Origin: Morella rubra
Lineage: Eukaryota; Streptophyta; Magnoliopsida; Fagales; Myricaceae
Direction: 5' to 3'
Assembly: GCA_003952965.2 (NCBI GenBank)
Contig: CM025855.1
Location: forward strand, 13,001,446-13,065,445
DNA: 64,000 nucleotides
A program made the position numbers and the translations under genes. Below the pieces are notes generated by a model, which was not told the origin of the DNA, made no database searches, and saw nothing but the letters and a program-made list of their open reading frames with translations. Position 1 is the stretch's first letter. The number at the start of each line of letters is the position of its first letter. Shown here in pieces: positions 11,549 through 23,127 of the stretch.

Positions 11549-13478
11549 CATCGGTCAAGGGCGTGAGAAGTTTCTTGGGACATGCGGGGTTTTATCGTCG
11601 TTTTATCCAAGATTTTTCTAAAATTACTAAACCCCTTTGTTCTCTTTTGGTTAAAGATACTCCATTTAACTTTTCCAATGATTGTTTGCAGGCATTTGAG
11701 CTTTTGAAGAAGAAGTTAATTTCAGCCCCGATAATATGTGCACCGGATTGGGCACTTCCGTTTGAATTGATGTGTGATGCAAGTGATTATGCAATAGGAG
11801 CTGTGCTTGGACAAAGGAAGAACAAGATTCTACATGCATCTCTACTTGTCCCCAATGCCCATTAACTACCACTACAGAAAAAGAATTATTGGCGGTGGTC
11901 TTTGCTTTTGATAAATTTAGATCATATTTAATTGGGTCCAAAGTAATTGTGTACACTGATCATGCTGCTCTTAAATACTTGTTAGCTAAAAAGGAAGCTA
12001 AGCCAAGATTATTGAGGTGGATTTTACTCCTGCAAGAATTCGATTTGGAGATCAAAGACAAAAAGGGAACCGAGAATCAAGTAGCCGATCATCTCTCTAG
12101 ACTTGAGCATGCAACTGAAGAGGCAGCACCAATTTCTCCAATAAATGAGGTATTCCCGGATGAACAACTCTTTGCTTTATCTCTAACACAAGTTCCTTGG
12201 TATGCAGATTATGTAAACTACTTGGTAAGCAATGTGATAAATCCGGATTTTACATACCAACAAAGGAAGAAATTCTTTTCGGAGGTCAAGCACTACTATT
12301 GGGACGAACCATTTCTCTACAAGCATTGTAGTGATCAAGTGATTAGGAGATGTGTACCTGAGGAAGAGATCGAGTCAATCCTAAGACATTGCCATTCATT
12401 AGAGGTTGGCGGGCACCATGGAGTGAACAGAACAGTAGCTAAAGTGCTACAATCAGGTTTTTATTGGCCCACCATTTTTAAAGATACTTATACCTTTGTT
12501 TCATCTTGTGATAAATGTCAAAGGAGTGGTAATATTTCCTGGAAAAATGAAATGCCATTAAATAATATACTTGTTGTTGAGCTATTTGATATTTGGGGCA
12601 TAGATTTCTTGGGGCCATTCCCCCCTTCTTTCTCTAATCAATACATTTTAGTGGCTGTCGATTATGTCTCCAAATGGGTAGAGGCTGTGGCCCTCCCTAC
12701 AAATGATTCTAAAGTTGTGTTGAATTTTTTGAGGAAGCAGATATTCACTCGGTTTGGAACTCCACGAGCAATAATTAGCGATGGGGGAAAACATTTTTGC
12801 AACCGGCAATTTGAGGCACTCTTGAGCAAATATGGTGTTACCCACAAGGTTGCCACTCCATACCACCCTCAGACTAGTGGACAGGTAGAAATTTCCAACC
12901 GAGAGCTGAAACAAATATTGGAGAAAACTGTGAGCACTTCAAGGAAAGACTGGTCCAAAAAATTAGACGATGCACTATGGGCATACCGGACAGCCTTCAA
13001 AACTCCGATTGGTATGTCCCCTTATCGTCTAGTTTTCGGGAAAGCATGTCACTTACCGGTGGAGTTGGAACACAGAGCTTATTGGGCTATCAAGACTCTT
13101 AATTTTGACATGGAGGCAGCAGGTAAGAAGAGGATATTACAACTCAATGAGATGGATGAGTTTCGGAATGAGGCCTATGAGAATGCTCGCATATACAAGG
13201 AAAAAACTAAGAGATGGCATGATAGACACATCCTCAAGAGAAATTTTGAAGTTGGTCAAAGAGTTCTACTTTATAATTCCAGACTTCGCCTCTTCCCCGG
13301 AAAATTAAGATCCCGATGGTCCGGACCATTCACGGTAACAAGAATTTTCCCATATGGTGCCATTGAGGTGTCTAACGACTCAAAAGGCACATTCACAGTT
13401 AATGGTCAACGTCTAAAGCCCTATTTTGAAGGAGATTTCAACAAGCAGAAAGTCTCCATTGATTTGCTCGATCGGTGA
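11536..13478 (+). pseudogene. pol: Athila-type pol, RNase H and integrase part
   Basis: Frame 11536-11865 holds the VRSFLGHAGFYRRFI connection motif and the start of RNase H ([18 protein letters not shown]). A short deletion and frameshift near 11835-11870 removes a few RNase H residues. From 11889 the frame is open for 529 codons: the end of RNase H ([11 protein letters not shown]), the integrase zinc finger (His-His about 12390-12415, CDKCQ near 12510), the D-D-E core (GIDFLGP near 12600, ISDGGKHF near 12775, [10 protein letters not shown] near 12885) and the C-terminal [14 protein letters not shown] / WSGPFTV region. The integrase alone looks intact. TGA ends it at 13478. Confidence 0.9.
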
Positions 13479-14418
13479 TTTAAAGAAGGAGAAGTCAAGC
13501 TAATGACTATAAACAAGCGCTTATTGGGAGGCAACCCAATTTTTTTCTTCTTCTCTCTTTTATTTAGTTTTTTTCTTTTCTCTTTTATTTTAGTTTTTTT
13601 TTTTTTATAATGATGGTTGTGACCCCATTTCTTTTCATTGTATTGTGTAGGTTCGAAAAAAAATCAAGCAAGGAAGCTAGTTCATGTGCATTTCAATCAG
13701 CAATTCATTGTGTTCCGCCTTGCTAAAAGGGGAGTACTAGTCTTCTAATTTTCTTTACTTTCACATTGAGGACAATGTCAAAATTAAGTTTGGGGGAGGG
13801 GATAGTTGATCATTTTAGAGGCTGGTACACATTCTTGAAAGTTAATTGGTGATCATATCCATATCTTCCCCATCAGATTTTAAGGTGAAAGGTTAGGAGA
13901 AAGGAACCTGCATTTGCACTTGTGTGATACTTAGGATCAACATTACACTTTTGGGTTCTTTATCGTGTTAAGCATTGCATTTTTTTTAGGATAGGTTAGG
14001 ATAAGGCGGATATCTCCTTGCAAAGTAAAGCATAGATTAAGCATACTTGTTTTCTTTAGGACTATTGAAATACACATTTCCTTGCAAAGTTGTGTGAGTT
14101 GTGTGACTATGCATAAAAGATGAGTGTGATGCTTTTCTTGTGATTATCCCCTTTGATCTAGTCCTAAACAGGGTTTAAGCAAATAGAGTGACGATTATTA
14201 GACAGTGGAATAAATAATTGTGGACAAAGTTCTATCTACTCCAATGTTTTGAGTTGCTTAGTAACTAGGGGTATTCATTACCAATGTTTACTTTTACGTC
14301 AAACAGCAGCTTGAAATATGAGTATGCAAAGCACTTTAAGTATGTGACCTGCTGAGTAACCGGGTGCATCCATCACAAATGCTTGTATTCGCGTAAAAAG
14401 GCGAGTGACAACTTAAAG

Positions 14419-14454
<36 letters not shown>

Positions 14455-14752
14455 TTTCTTTGTAGTATGCTACCTTGTTTGTAGTAGTGAAAAGGGGTGA
14501 TTGCAAGTTGAGTTATTACATGATTCAATTGTGTTGGTTGCAAGATGAATATGAATGAGTTTGGAATTATGTATGGACATTTGATCTAGAGAATGTGAGT
14601 ATGCTTAGTTTTCCTTTATTTGATATTGTCTATGCACTAAGTTGAAGATTTGATGTTCACATGGTAGGTCCTTTGAGTGTGACGAGTTGAGCCTAACCAT
14701 GGTTATTGTCCTTGTTTTATAGTCTTTGTTTTACTTGAGGACAAGCAAACAT
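13479..14752 (+). other. Non-coding 3' region of the Athila-type element
   Basis: No open frame of useful length, so no env-like gene. Contains T-rich tracts (13535-13610), an A30 run at about 14421-14450, and at 13786-13803 a second polypurine-like AAGTTTGGGGGAGGGG preceded by GAGGACAA, echoing the true polypurine tract 970 bp downstream. Confidence 0.7.
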
Positions 14753-14753
14753 T

Positions 14754-14769
14754 CAAGTTTGGGGGTATT
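14754..14769 (+). other. Polypurine tract of the Athila-type element
   Basis: CAAGTTTGGGGGTATT abuts the 3' LTR at 14770, the position from which plus-strand DNA synthesis is primed. Confidence 0.85.
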
Positions 14770-16508
14770 TGATGTGAGAATTTATTTCACACATTTGGTC
14801 ATCATAATTGTGTTGATTTAGAGCATTTTGTATGTGTTTCTTTGCTTAGTTGTCTAGAATTTGAGGTATTTTACATTTACTGAATTATTAGAAATTCTTG
14901 GTATTTTGCAGTTTACATGTGTTTGATTAGGTGAAATTGGGCTGATGTGAAGAGGCCAAATTCGGGTTAGGTCAACAAAGCAAAACCCTAGTTAGCCCGG
15001 TCTAGGCAAACCAGAATACTGTTTGATCAATCGAGTGTAACGGGAGCTACAGACCTCGGTTTCCATTTTTGTTTGATTCTCTGGAAAGCTAAGACAAAGG
15101 CCTAAAACTTTTATGAAGAGCCCGAAACCTAGTTACGCCGTTTTGAAGTTCAAAATCCAGCTGGAAGTCGGGGAACAAATCTGCCAAGAATTTCGGGATT
15201 CACCAAGTCAATGAGAGGTTGGGGTCCAGCTCACAATGTGAGGCCAACGTGTGTTTTTATTTTAAAGAAAACCTAAACATCTATTAGGTTTTGGTGTGCC
15301 GCATGAAACAAGAGGAGGAATAAATCAATTGAAGGATTCATTGGAACTAACAAAGGAAACTTTCCTTTCTCGGAATTCCTGAAACACCCTTCGGTATTTG
15401 GAGCATATCTTTTGATATAGAACTCGAATGAGGTCAATCGTGGTGTCTACGAAAAGCTAAGAGAAAAGGCTACAACTTTCGTGTTTCGGGATTTTCCAAA
15501 AAAGGAACAGAAAAAGGTGAAAACGGAGCATCAAGTCGGAGGTCGAGGAAAAAACTGCCTTGTGGAGAACCCTGTTTTAAGGAAACAAAGAGGTTTTGAA
15601 GGAAGGAGGGGGGAGAACGACTAGGGCACGAAAAAAAGGAGAGTTTTTCACCACTGGAGAGGAATCTGAAGCTTGGAACAAGGTGAAGAAGACGGAGGCT
15701 GAATTGGAGTTTGTCAACAATTGAGATTCTCGATCTACATATAGTTCCTTCTTAATCCTTTTATCTTCTCTTCTCTTTGTATAATTTTCATTATGAATTC
15801 CAGAGTTGTTTTGATTTATTCTGATTTTGCTATGAACTAATTTCTATTGCTAAGGCTACGATGTAGCCTCTCCATGACAATTCTGAAGCTTATTACCATG
15901 TGATCGAATTTTTACCATTCTTTTTGAAGTATACATCATTGAGTTTAATGCTTTCAATTATCTGGCCAATAGTTGAATGATTTGTTGTGTGCGTGTTAAC
16001 TCGAGAGATGATGCACGTAGTTTAGCTTCAAATGATGTATGCCATGAATTGAACGAAAGACAGGAATGTGCCAACGTGATTTGTGCGGCTTTCATTAGAA
16101 ATATTATTAATCTTAATGTGCTCAATTGCTTCTAAATTCGCATAGACATATCGCGGGTTGTTGTATGTTGGGTAATTCTAATTCTACTCGAGAGAGGGTC
16201 TTAGATAAATTAGAATATTTCGCCGTCAAAGAGGTTGATAATTGACTGATTGCATGGTTAGGGTTTTGGATTTGATTGGTTAGGTGAGTCGGATGCCTTA
16301 GTGTTTTCTTCTTGGGTGAAATTTTCTTTTAAGTTTATTTATTTTTTTTCTGCAAATTCAAAATCCACCACTTTTCTTGATTTTCAAATAATTTAGAATT
16401 AGAACAATTTCAATAGTTAATAGGTGAGTAGTCCTCGTGGGTTCGACATCCTTTCTTATTACTATATTACTTGTTACGATTTCGTGCACTTGCGAATTTT
16501 CAACAACA
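14770..16508 (+). repeat. 3' LTR of the Athila-type element
   Basis: 1739 bp and about 99% identical to the 5' LTR by eye. The element ends in CAACAACA at 16508. Immediately beyond is minus-strand gypsy pol coding sequence; an open frame even runs across the junction. Confidence 0.95.
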
Positions 16509-17361
16509 GTAAGCTTACCAACTAGCGTTTCAAATGCCTCTTGAAAAACTTTGGTCCACTCAAAATTGGTGTCCTTAGATAGAAAGTTACACAATGGTCT
16601 AGATAAAATAGAAAAATTATGTATAAACCTCCTATAAAACCCAGCATGGCCAATGAAAGATCTAACATCCTTAACTGTCTTAGGCACGGGAAGCTTAGAG
16701 ATTAGTTCAATCTTTGATTGATCTACCTCTATTCTCTTAGACGAGACAACATGACCTAGGACAATTCCTGAAGATACCATGAAATGACACTTTTTCCAAT
16801 TTAAAACAAGGCCTTTTTGTTCACACCGGGTCAAGACTCGTTCCAAATTCAGCAAGCAAGAATCAAAGGAATCACCAAAAATAGTGAAATCATCCATAAA
16901 AACTTCCATACAGTTCTCAACCATATTGCTAAAAATGCTCATCATGCAACGTTGAAGTGGCTGAGGCATTACACAAACCAAATGGCATCTCCTGAAAGCA
17001 TAAGTCCCAAAAAGGCATGTGAAAGTGGTCTTATCTTGGTCCTCTAAAGCAATTTTAATTTGATAATAACTAGAATAACCATCCAAGAAACAATAAAAAA
17101 GATGGACAGCCACTCGCTCTAAGATTTGGTCAATGAATGGTAATGGAAATGGACTTTTCGGGTGGCAGCATTCAACTTCTGATAATCAATGCACATCCGC
17201 CACCCAGTCACCGTTTTAGTAGGGACTAATTCACCTACTTTATTCTTTACTACAGTGATACCTGACTTCTTAGGAACCACTTGCGTAGGACTAACCCATG
17301 TACTGTCAGCAATTGGGTAAATAATACACGCATCCAATAACTTTATTACCTCATTTTTCAC
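16509..17361 (-). pseudogene. pol: Gypsy reverse transcriptase / RNase H start (degenerate)
   Basis: 17361-17119 gives IKLLDACIIYP ... VSPTQVVPKK ... MCIDYQKLNAATRK, then a frameshift; 17113 leftward gives FYCFLDGYSSYYQI, FMDDFTIFGD and VRSFIGHAGFYRRFI. A second frameshift scrambles the PFGLCNAP block near 16990. The coding stops at 16509 where the Athila LTR begins. It is inactive. Confidence 0.9.
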
Positions 17362-17514
17362 AACTTATTTCATGATGAGGTTAAGCCTACATTGAGGGTC
17401 TCTACGAGGGGTGGCTCTTTCTTCTAAGTGAATCCTATGTGAGCAAATCAATGGACTAATACCCTTTATGTCAACTATAGTCCAACCAAGCGTAGACTTG
17501 TGCTCATTCAACAT

Positions 17515-18456
17515 TTAAAGAACTTTCTCACCTTGAACAACACTTAATTCTAAAGAAATAATAACAGGAAAGGTATCACCTAGGCCCAAGAAGACGTGCT
17601 TAAGACCCTTGGGAAGCGGCTTGAGCTCGAGCTTGGGTGTTTCCACACTTGATGGTTGTTGTTTTTCGCACCTAGCCGGCAATTCTTCATACTTTAGTTG
17701 CCATGATGATCCTCCATAGTCCTGCAATTTAGCAAAGGTAGTACAAATTTCAGCAAACACATTAGAATCAACGGTAAGTGAAAATTCAGAATTAAAAAGA
17801 TAGTGTTCAAGGGGATCCTAGTCGGTTGTCAAGATTTCTTCCTCTTGGATAAAAGCATCTATCATATAGGTTTGCTGGCACTCAATTTCTTCCCTTGGTT
17901 GCTTACTAATATGAAAGATGTTGACCTCAAATGTTATATTTCCAAAAGAGAGTTTCATCAATCCATTCCTGCAATTAATAAGTGCATTAGCCATAGCAAG
18001 AAAAGGTCTACCCAACATAAGAGGAATCTTGGAATCAGAATCAACAACCAACTGAGTATCCAAAATTAAGAAATCAACAGGATAGTAAAACTTTTCAATT
18101 TGGATCAAAACATCCTCAACTATCCCTCTTGATTTCCTAACCGAACGATCAGCCAATTGAAGCACAATAGAAGTGGGCCTAATTTCACCCAAACCAAGCA
18201 GCAAGTAAATTGAATATGGCATGAGATTTACACTTGCTCTTAGGTCAAGCAAGGTTTGTGCAAACTTATGACTCCCTATGATGCATGATATGGTAGGGCA
18301 GCCCGGATCTTTGTATTTTGGTGGAATTATTTGTTCAATTACGACACTTACTTGCTCAGTCAAGAATGCTGTTTTTTGAACATGGTGCTTTCTTTTCATA
18401 GTGCATAAATCTTTTAAAACCTTAGCATATGTAGGAACTTGACTTATGACATGCAA
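17515..18456 (-). pseudogene. pol: Gypsy aspartic protease and linker (mutated active site)
   Basis: 18456-17818 carries protease-family phrases (IPPKYKDPGCPTISCIIG, LQLADRSVRKSRGIVEDVLI, MLGRPFLAMANA). The active-site triplet reads DLRAS where the other two copies in this window have DLGAS or DLGSS, so the flexible Gly is replaced by Arg. 17760-17515 is the linker toward RT (LELKPLPKGLKHVFLG). Confidence 0.85.
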
Positions 18457-18884
18457 TAGGGGAAGGTTAATCTTTACCTGCCTAAGGTTCTTTAAAATTT
18501 CAGCCTGTGGTCAATAGCTTTCAAGGTAGACTTGAGAGCTTCGGGGAATGGCACCCTAGCTGGACTTACCACCGCCTCACTATCCTTTGACTCATCTAAT
18601 TCCCTGGTACTCGAACTTTCTCGAGTGTTCCTATTTTTAGGAGTTGCATCTATGACCTTACCAGATTGGGTGGTTATGGCATTTGCCTCCTTAAGATCTT
18701 ATCTATTAGGGTCAGAAGTTTGCGCCATATGTAGTCCACTAGGATTGGGTTGAGCTTGGGATGGAAACTTCCCACGCTTGCTTATGGTCAAAGCACTAGT
18801 TAACTTCGAAACATGATTCTTAATCTCTTTGTTCTCTTCCACGATTTGGGTGATCAAAGACTCAAATTTTTTATTAGTCTTGCC

Positions 18885-19440
18885 TTAAGCTTCAATGAAT
18901 GCATGCAGAGTATCTTCTACAGAACTCCTAGAAGTCTGGGGTGTGAGATGAGGCCTAGAACCCTGGGGTTGTATCATATGCTGCTGCTGGTCGGATCTCC
19001 AACTAAAGTTAGGGTGATTTCGCCACCCTGGATTGTATGTTTCCGAGAAAAGGGTGAAGGGCTTCTTGTACATACCTAAGGCATTGCATTGTTTCTCATA
19101 CACTCCTCTCATTTCAGCATATGTAGGGCACTCTTGAGCTTGGTGATCTACCCCACCACACACAAAACATGGTTCAAAAGACTCTACACGAGTAACCACA
19201 TGTGTCATCTTTGCGTCCTTAGTTTTTAGCACCTCTAGCTCCCTAGTAAGCATTTCCACCTTAGCTTTTAGACTATCCTCTTCCTTAAAATGGTAAATTC
19301 CAGTAGGTCGTGACCTATTAGTACTTTCAGTAGCACTAGGCCTGGTCCAAGTGTGAGCTTTTTCAGTAAGCTCATTGAGGTATTCTATGGCCTCATCTGG
19401 ATTTTCTGCAAGAATTCACCATTACACATCGTTTCTATGA
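18885..19440 (-). pseudogene. gag: Gypsy gag C-terminal half
   Basis: Reads NPDEAIEYLNELTEKAHTW, a CCHC zinc knuckle CFVCGGVDHQAQEC (C-x2-C-x4-H-x4-C) near 19155, then YNPGWRNHPNFSW. One base is missing near 19408. The N-terminal gag domain is absent. Confidence 0.85.
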
Positions 19441-19455
19441 ATCGGAAATTCCTCG

Positions 19456-20757
19456 TTCAAATCTGATATATCAATTTATCTTGATTCATTGATTAACACA
19501 ACTGGGAAATTCAACTCCAAAGTCCCCAATTGGAAGATATAGAACTACAAACCAAAACTTAATTCAAAGGTAACCCTTTGTGAAATCATTCACCACTTTA
19601 AAACCATATGAGTTATTATTCTTATTGACATAACCTAATGACGACAATATACCTTATGGGTAATATTGCAGTAAAAAATCAAATCAACAAGATAATAACT
19701 TATCTGAAACACAATCATGGATGTTAACCATTCGATAGACAAAGCATGACTGAATCTATGAAGAGAATCATTCCAAGATCATTCAGAGATGAGAAAACAA
19801 ACTAATAACAATTGGAGAATGATAAACAAGAGTTGTATCAACGTGAAGAACGATTACATGAATCAAAAGCAAATAGATAATACCATTATTCATACGAGTT
19901 CATCCTAGCCTTGCTTGGAGATTTAGCTATCCATTCGAGCAAAGAAACTCTCTCCCTTAAAAGATAGCTAAAGAAAAGAAAAAGAAACTCAAAAATCTCT
20001 CCAAAACCTAGCCTCCACGAGCTTAAGAAGTCCTTTCCCACCTCCAAGCTATCTTCCTTCCAAAGAAAGAAAATCGTATCCCAAATTCGCACATTCAATG
20101 TTCCAGATTTTACTCCTAATATTTCGGGCCATTTTTCTCATATTAAACATCAGAATTTGAAAAATTTATTTCGGGTAAAATGTATCCCTTTGCGTTTTCT
20201 TTCATATCCTTTTTGAATCGCATCAATCTGATATCTGACGTGGAAGATATGATAATAAAAATGACGACTGCCCAGAGAATATCGTATCAATAATTCTCCA
20301 GATATTGCGGAGCCTATTTCGCCTAGTAAACGTCAGAATTTGAGAATCTCTATTTCTGAAGAAAATGTTTCTCTTTAAGTTAGGATTCCAACGCTTCTTG
20401 AATCGGATTAATCCCATCTTAGACGGAAGAGATATGATAAAAATACTGAAGACTGTGCAGGAGATCTTCCAATTCGGGATTTTTTTTCAAACTCATTTCA
20501 TTCATTCAACTTCTAGGTCTTCTTGCTTGATTGGATAGAGCCCAAACTAGAATTAAGCTCCATCTCTTAGGGTTAGAATTCCAACTCTTCTTAATTTATT
20601 TCCTGCAAGAAAATCACCAAAAATTAATCACAACTAGACACTTTGTAAAATAACATTCAAGTTGGAAAAATACCATTAAAATGTCCGAATTATACTTATG
20701 GATTAGCAAATGAACATGAAGAAGTAACATTCAGAGTGCACTTTTATGCACTTATCA
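19456..20757 (-). repeat. Probable minus-strand LTR remnant
   Basis: About 1.3 kb without coding content. Read on the minus strand it begins TGATAAGTGCATAAAAGTGC at 20757, a start typical of gypsy LTRs of this group, and it lies upstream of the gag fragment, where a 5' LTR would be. I could not find the LTR end or a primer site; the border with gag near 19455 is not a normal one, so this may be a different element. Confidence 0.35.
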
Positions 20758-20940
20758 ATGCATATTTTATATTAATATATTATCCAAATTTTAAAATACA
20801 CTATAGCTTAAATTAGTATAATGTTTATTTAATTTTTAACTACATATTGTATGATTGCCTTTATATTGTTTTTAGATAAGTATTTCATTTTGAACCAAAT
20901 TAAAACGTTAATTTTCTTCAATTGTTTTGCAACTTTTAAA

Positions 20941-21735
20941 ATGGCACCAAGAAGACGTGGTGGCGCCCAATATTCATAGGCGACTTAACCTACTACGCGC
21001 ATGTTGACTGTAAACGAGCATCGAGTAATTATTTACAAAAGACCAATGATTATTGAGCGAGTTGTTCGCTTGAGAGATTTTTAGTCACTGGAGTATGAAG
21101 GTTATAGTATAATGTCTATTTTTGAGGAGAAGGGGTGGGGTCACTTTCTGGAATCAACTGGTGACGTGTACATTGATCTTATGCGTGACTTCTACGTACA
21201 AGTCATCACTTTTGATCCTGATGTTGAGGAGGTGATTTTCCAGTTAAAGGGAGTCATTTTCACACTCTCGGCTAATCTGATTGCCCAGTTTATTGGAGTT
21301 GGTTGACCCGAGGTGCCAGGATACCTAACTATTCACCTTCCGTTTGACTTGACCATCGAAGATTTGTATAAAGAATTGATAGGCCGAGATCTGATACTTC
21401 CAACTACATTGATCTATCATAGGGATCTCACGTCATTCTTCTGTATGTTCCATATGATTGTGGTTTGGGACGTGGCATCGAGACATCACAAGACTAACTT
21501 CAGCTTTAAGTGCGGATTGTTTCTACTTCTGGTTGCTCGTCGGACCCCAATCAACCTCCCTACTCTTATAATTCGACACATTCTTGAAGATACCCGGTTT
21601 GAGTCTGAGCGAGATGGTCTCCCACATGGCTTGTTGATTTCGTGCATGTTGATAGCCGTCGATATTGCTATTACGACGGATGAGAAGAGGCGATCTCTAA
21701 TAGAGGTGATCTCTAATTGGGCCAATATCTCATAG
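20941..21735 (+). pseudogene. 'Putative plant transposon protein' (Transposase_32-like) reading frame
   Basis: One frame from ATG 20941 (MAPRRRGG) continues to 21735 with no frameshift but four in-frame stops (near 20977, 20986, 21082 and 21304). Phrases such as FEEKGWGHFLESTGDVYIDLMRDFY, LSANLIAQFIGV, TPINLPTLIIRHI and GLPHGLLISCML match the layout of the domain named for putative plant transposon proteins, seen in many plant genomes without known activity. It sits directly upstream of a CACTA-like terminus. Function unknown; clearly non-functional here. Confidence 0.6.
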
Positions 21736-21754
21736 TACCATCTTGATACAGCGG

Positions 21755-21861
21755 TGAACTTGTGACAAAAGAAAAACTGTCGTTGAAAAGCTTCAGCGAC
21801 GAAAGTGTGGTCTTCAGCAATGAAAAGTGTCGCAGCTGAAGACCAAACTGTTGTAGTGTCA
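21755..21861. mobile_element. CACTA-like transposon terminus
   Basis: The stretch ends ACTGTTGTAGTG at 21858, the complement of CACTACAACAGT, the typical CACTA terminus. Just inside are repeated subterminal words in both orientations (TTCAGCGACGAAA, TCTTCAGCAATGAAAA, GCAGCTGAAGACC). TCA follows as a possible 3-bp target. No opposite terminus was found, so this is one end of a truncated element. Confidence 0.5.
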
Positions 21862-22399
21862 ATGCATGTACTCTTACAGTACACCCACTCGTCTGCTTAA
21901 AGTCACTACCTTAATGATAGAATCCATCATCCTATTCAGTAGAGGCACAACGAGTGTAGATCTATTTATACATAAATATGTACATCGGTCTAGAACCATT
22001 GTCAAGTGAACAAGGAACTGAAAAATCATAGTCTCTGCCTTTGATTCATTCATCATTTGCATGATTTTTCTACTATGTCACTTAACAATATAACTATGTA
22101 ACATCTTTATTACAACATAATATATTCAATAAATATTAAATACATGTGACAATAAAAGATAAATAATTATCTCATAATTATTCTTAATAATTGGTTTTGA
22201 TGGTATATTTTCAACAATAGACTAACATGGCAAAAGTGTAGAATTCGAATGAAAATTAGTTTAACATAAAACTGGAGATGAGATTTTTTAAAAAGGAAAA
22301 GTGGTTTTATCAAAGATTACGTGTCTTGAGATAAACACTTTTCTGTAATAAAAATCTAAACACCTATAACCTCTTTGAAAGGAGCTGAAACCAAGAAAG
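21862..22399. other. Uncharacterised spacer, possibly decayed copia sequence
   Basis: No clear frame or domain. It adjoins a minus-strand copia pol relic and may be its continuation. Confidence 0.3.
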
Positions 22400-23127
22400 A
22401 CACATAGTCAAGACATGAAATCCATTTTGTGTTGATCGAAAAGTCGAAGAAAAGGCCTTCATACGACCAAAAATATGGAGAATGCTATGATCTAGTTATC
22501 GGTTAAACAAGGTTTCAAATGGAGTTTTGGAACTTAGAAGAGTAATATTGTGTCCATGGAAAAAGCATCATCCCAATAGTGGAGTGGAATAAAGGAGTGA
22601 GAGAGTTAAGACAAATCGATTTCAATATTTTGCTGGTGTTTTTGCTCAACACTACCATTTTGAATACCTTGCTGCATAAGAAATGTATGAAGTCTACAAA
22701 ACTCTCCTCCTCAATTAGTTTGAATAGCCTAAATTTTACAGTTAAAAAACTGTTCAATGTGTTTGGAAAGAACGAAAGATTGGTAACACTTTAGATTTGT
22801 GCGAAATAGGAAAAATTCAATGATATTTGGTAAAATGATCTACAAATGGAACATAGAATTTATTCCCATTGAAAACAACTTAGGAGCTGGACCATATATC
22901 TAAAAAAATTAATTTTGACGGAAAGGAAGTTTGAGTTCTAGACATAAAACTAGGTAAACGATGACTCTTCCCTTGTTGACATGCTGCACAAACAACAAGA
23001 ATTTTATCTGATGACATAGATAACTGAAAAAGAGAGACAAGCTACTTGACAGTCCTATAAGACAGATGACCTAGACAAGAGTGCCAAACACGGCATGGAA
23101 CTCGTTGAGTAGAAAGAGCTTGAGGTT
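22400..23127 (-). pseudogene. Copia-type pol relic (GAG-pre-integrase and integrase start)
   Basis: On the minus strand, reading leftward from about 23100, decayed words of the copia pre-integrase zinc region appear: FHA.FG (normally a WHARLGH-type phrase), CAACQQGKSHRLP, then FLDIWS, KFYVPFVDHFTKY, and farther left GGEFCRLHTFLMQQGI. There are many stops. It lies directly against the inverted copia-type LTR at 23128 but runs in an orientation where that LTR is upstream, consistent with parts of one element. Confidence 0.65.

Larger units (their letters stand above)
6327..16508 (+). mobile_element. Complete Ty3/gypsy (Athila-type) LTR retrotransposon, env-less, coding-defective
   Basis: A 10.2-kb element bounded by two near-identical LTRs beginning TGATGTGAG and ending CAACAACA. 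In order: LTR, tRNA-Asp-type primer site, gag, protease-RT, RNase H-integrase, a 1.3-kb non-coding 3' region, polypurine tract, LTR. There is no env-like frame. The LTRs differ by only about ten substitutions and several small indels, so insertion is recent. The gag-pol frame is nevertheless broken at four or more points. No 5-bp target duplication is seen: the left flank is GTTAT and the right flank GTAAG. The flanks also belong to different elements, a copia-type LTR and a minus-strand gypsy pol. Confidence 0.95.
16509..19455 (-). mobile_element. Minus-strand gypsy (Athila-like) fragment, gag to RNase H
   Basis: Reading leftward: gag C-terminal half (19440-18885), linker (ITTQSGKV near 18690), protease (18456-17818), protease-RT linker (17760-17515), RT (17361-16580) and the first RNase H residues, ending exactly at the Athila 3' LTR. 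The N-terminal gag is missing at about 19455. Integrase and 3' LTR should lie beyond the Athila element but are not found to its left, so this fragment has lost its downstream half. Confidence 0.85.

Noticed and set aside
13479..14769. Possible env-like gene in the Athila element
   Set aside because: No open frame longer than about 60 codons and no transmembrane segments; the region is non-coding.
16358..16508. Extension of the minus-strand gypsy frame into the Athila 3' LTR
   Set aside because: The frame stays open by chance across the junction; the residues after 16509 belong to LTR sequence.
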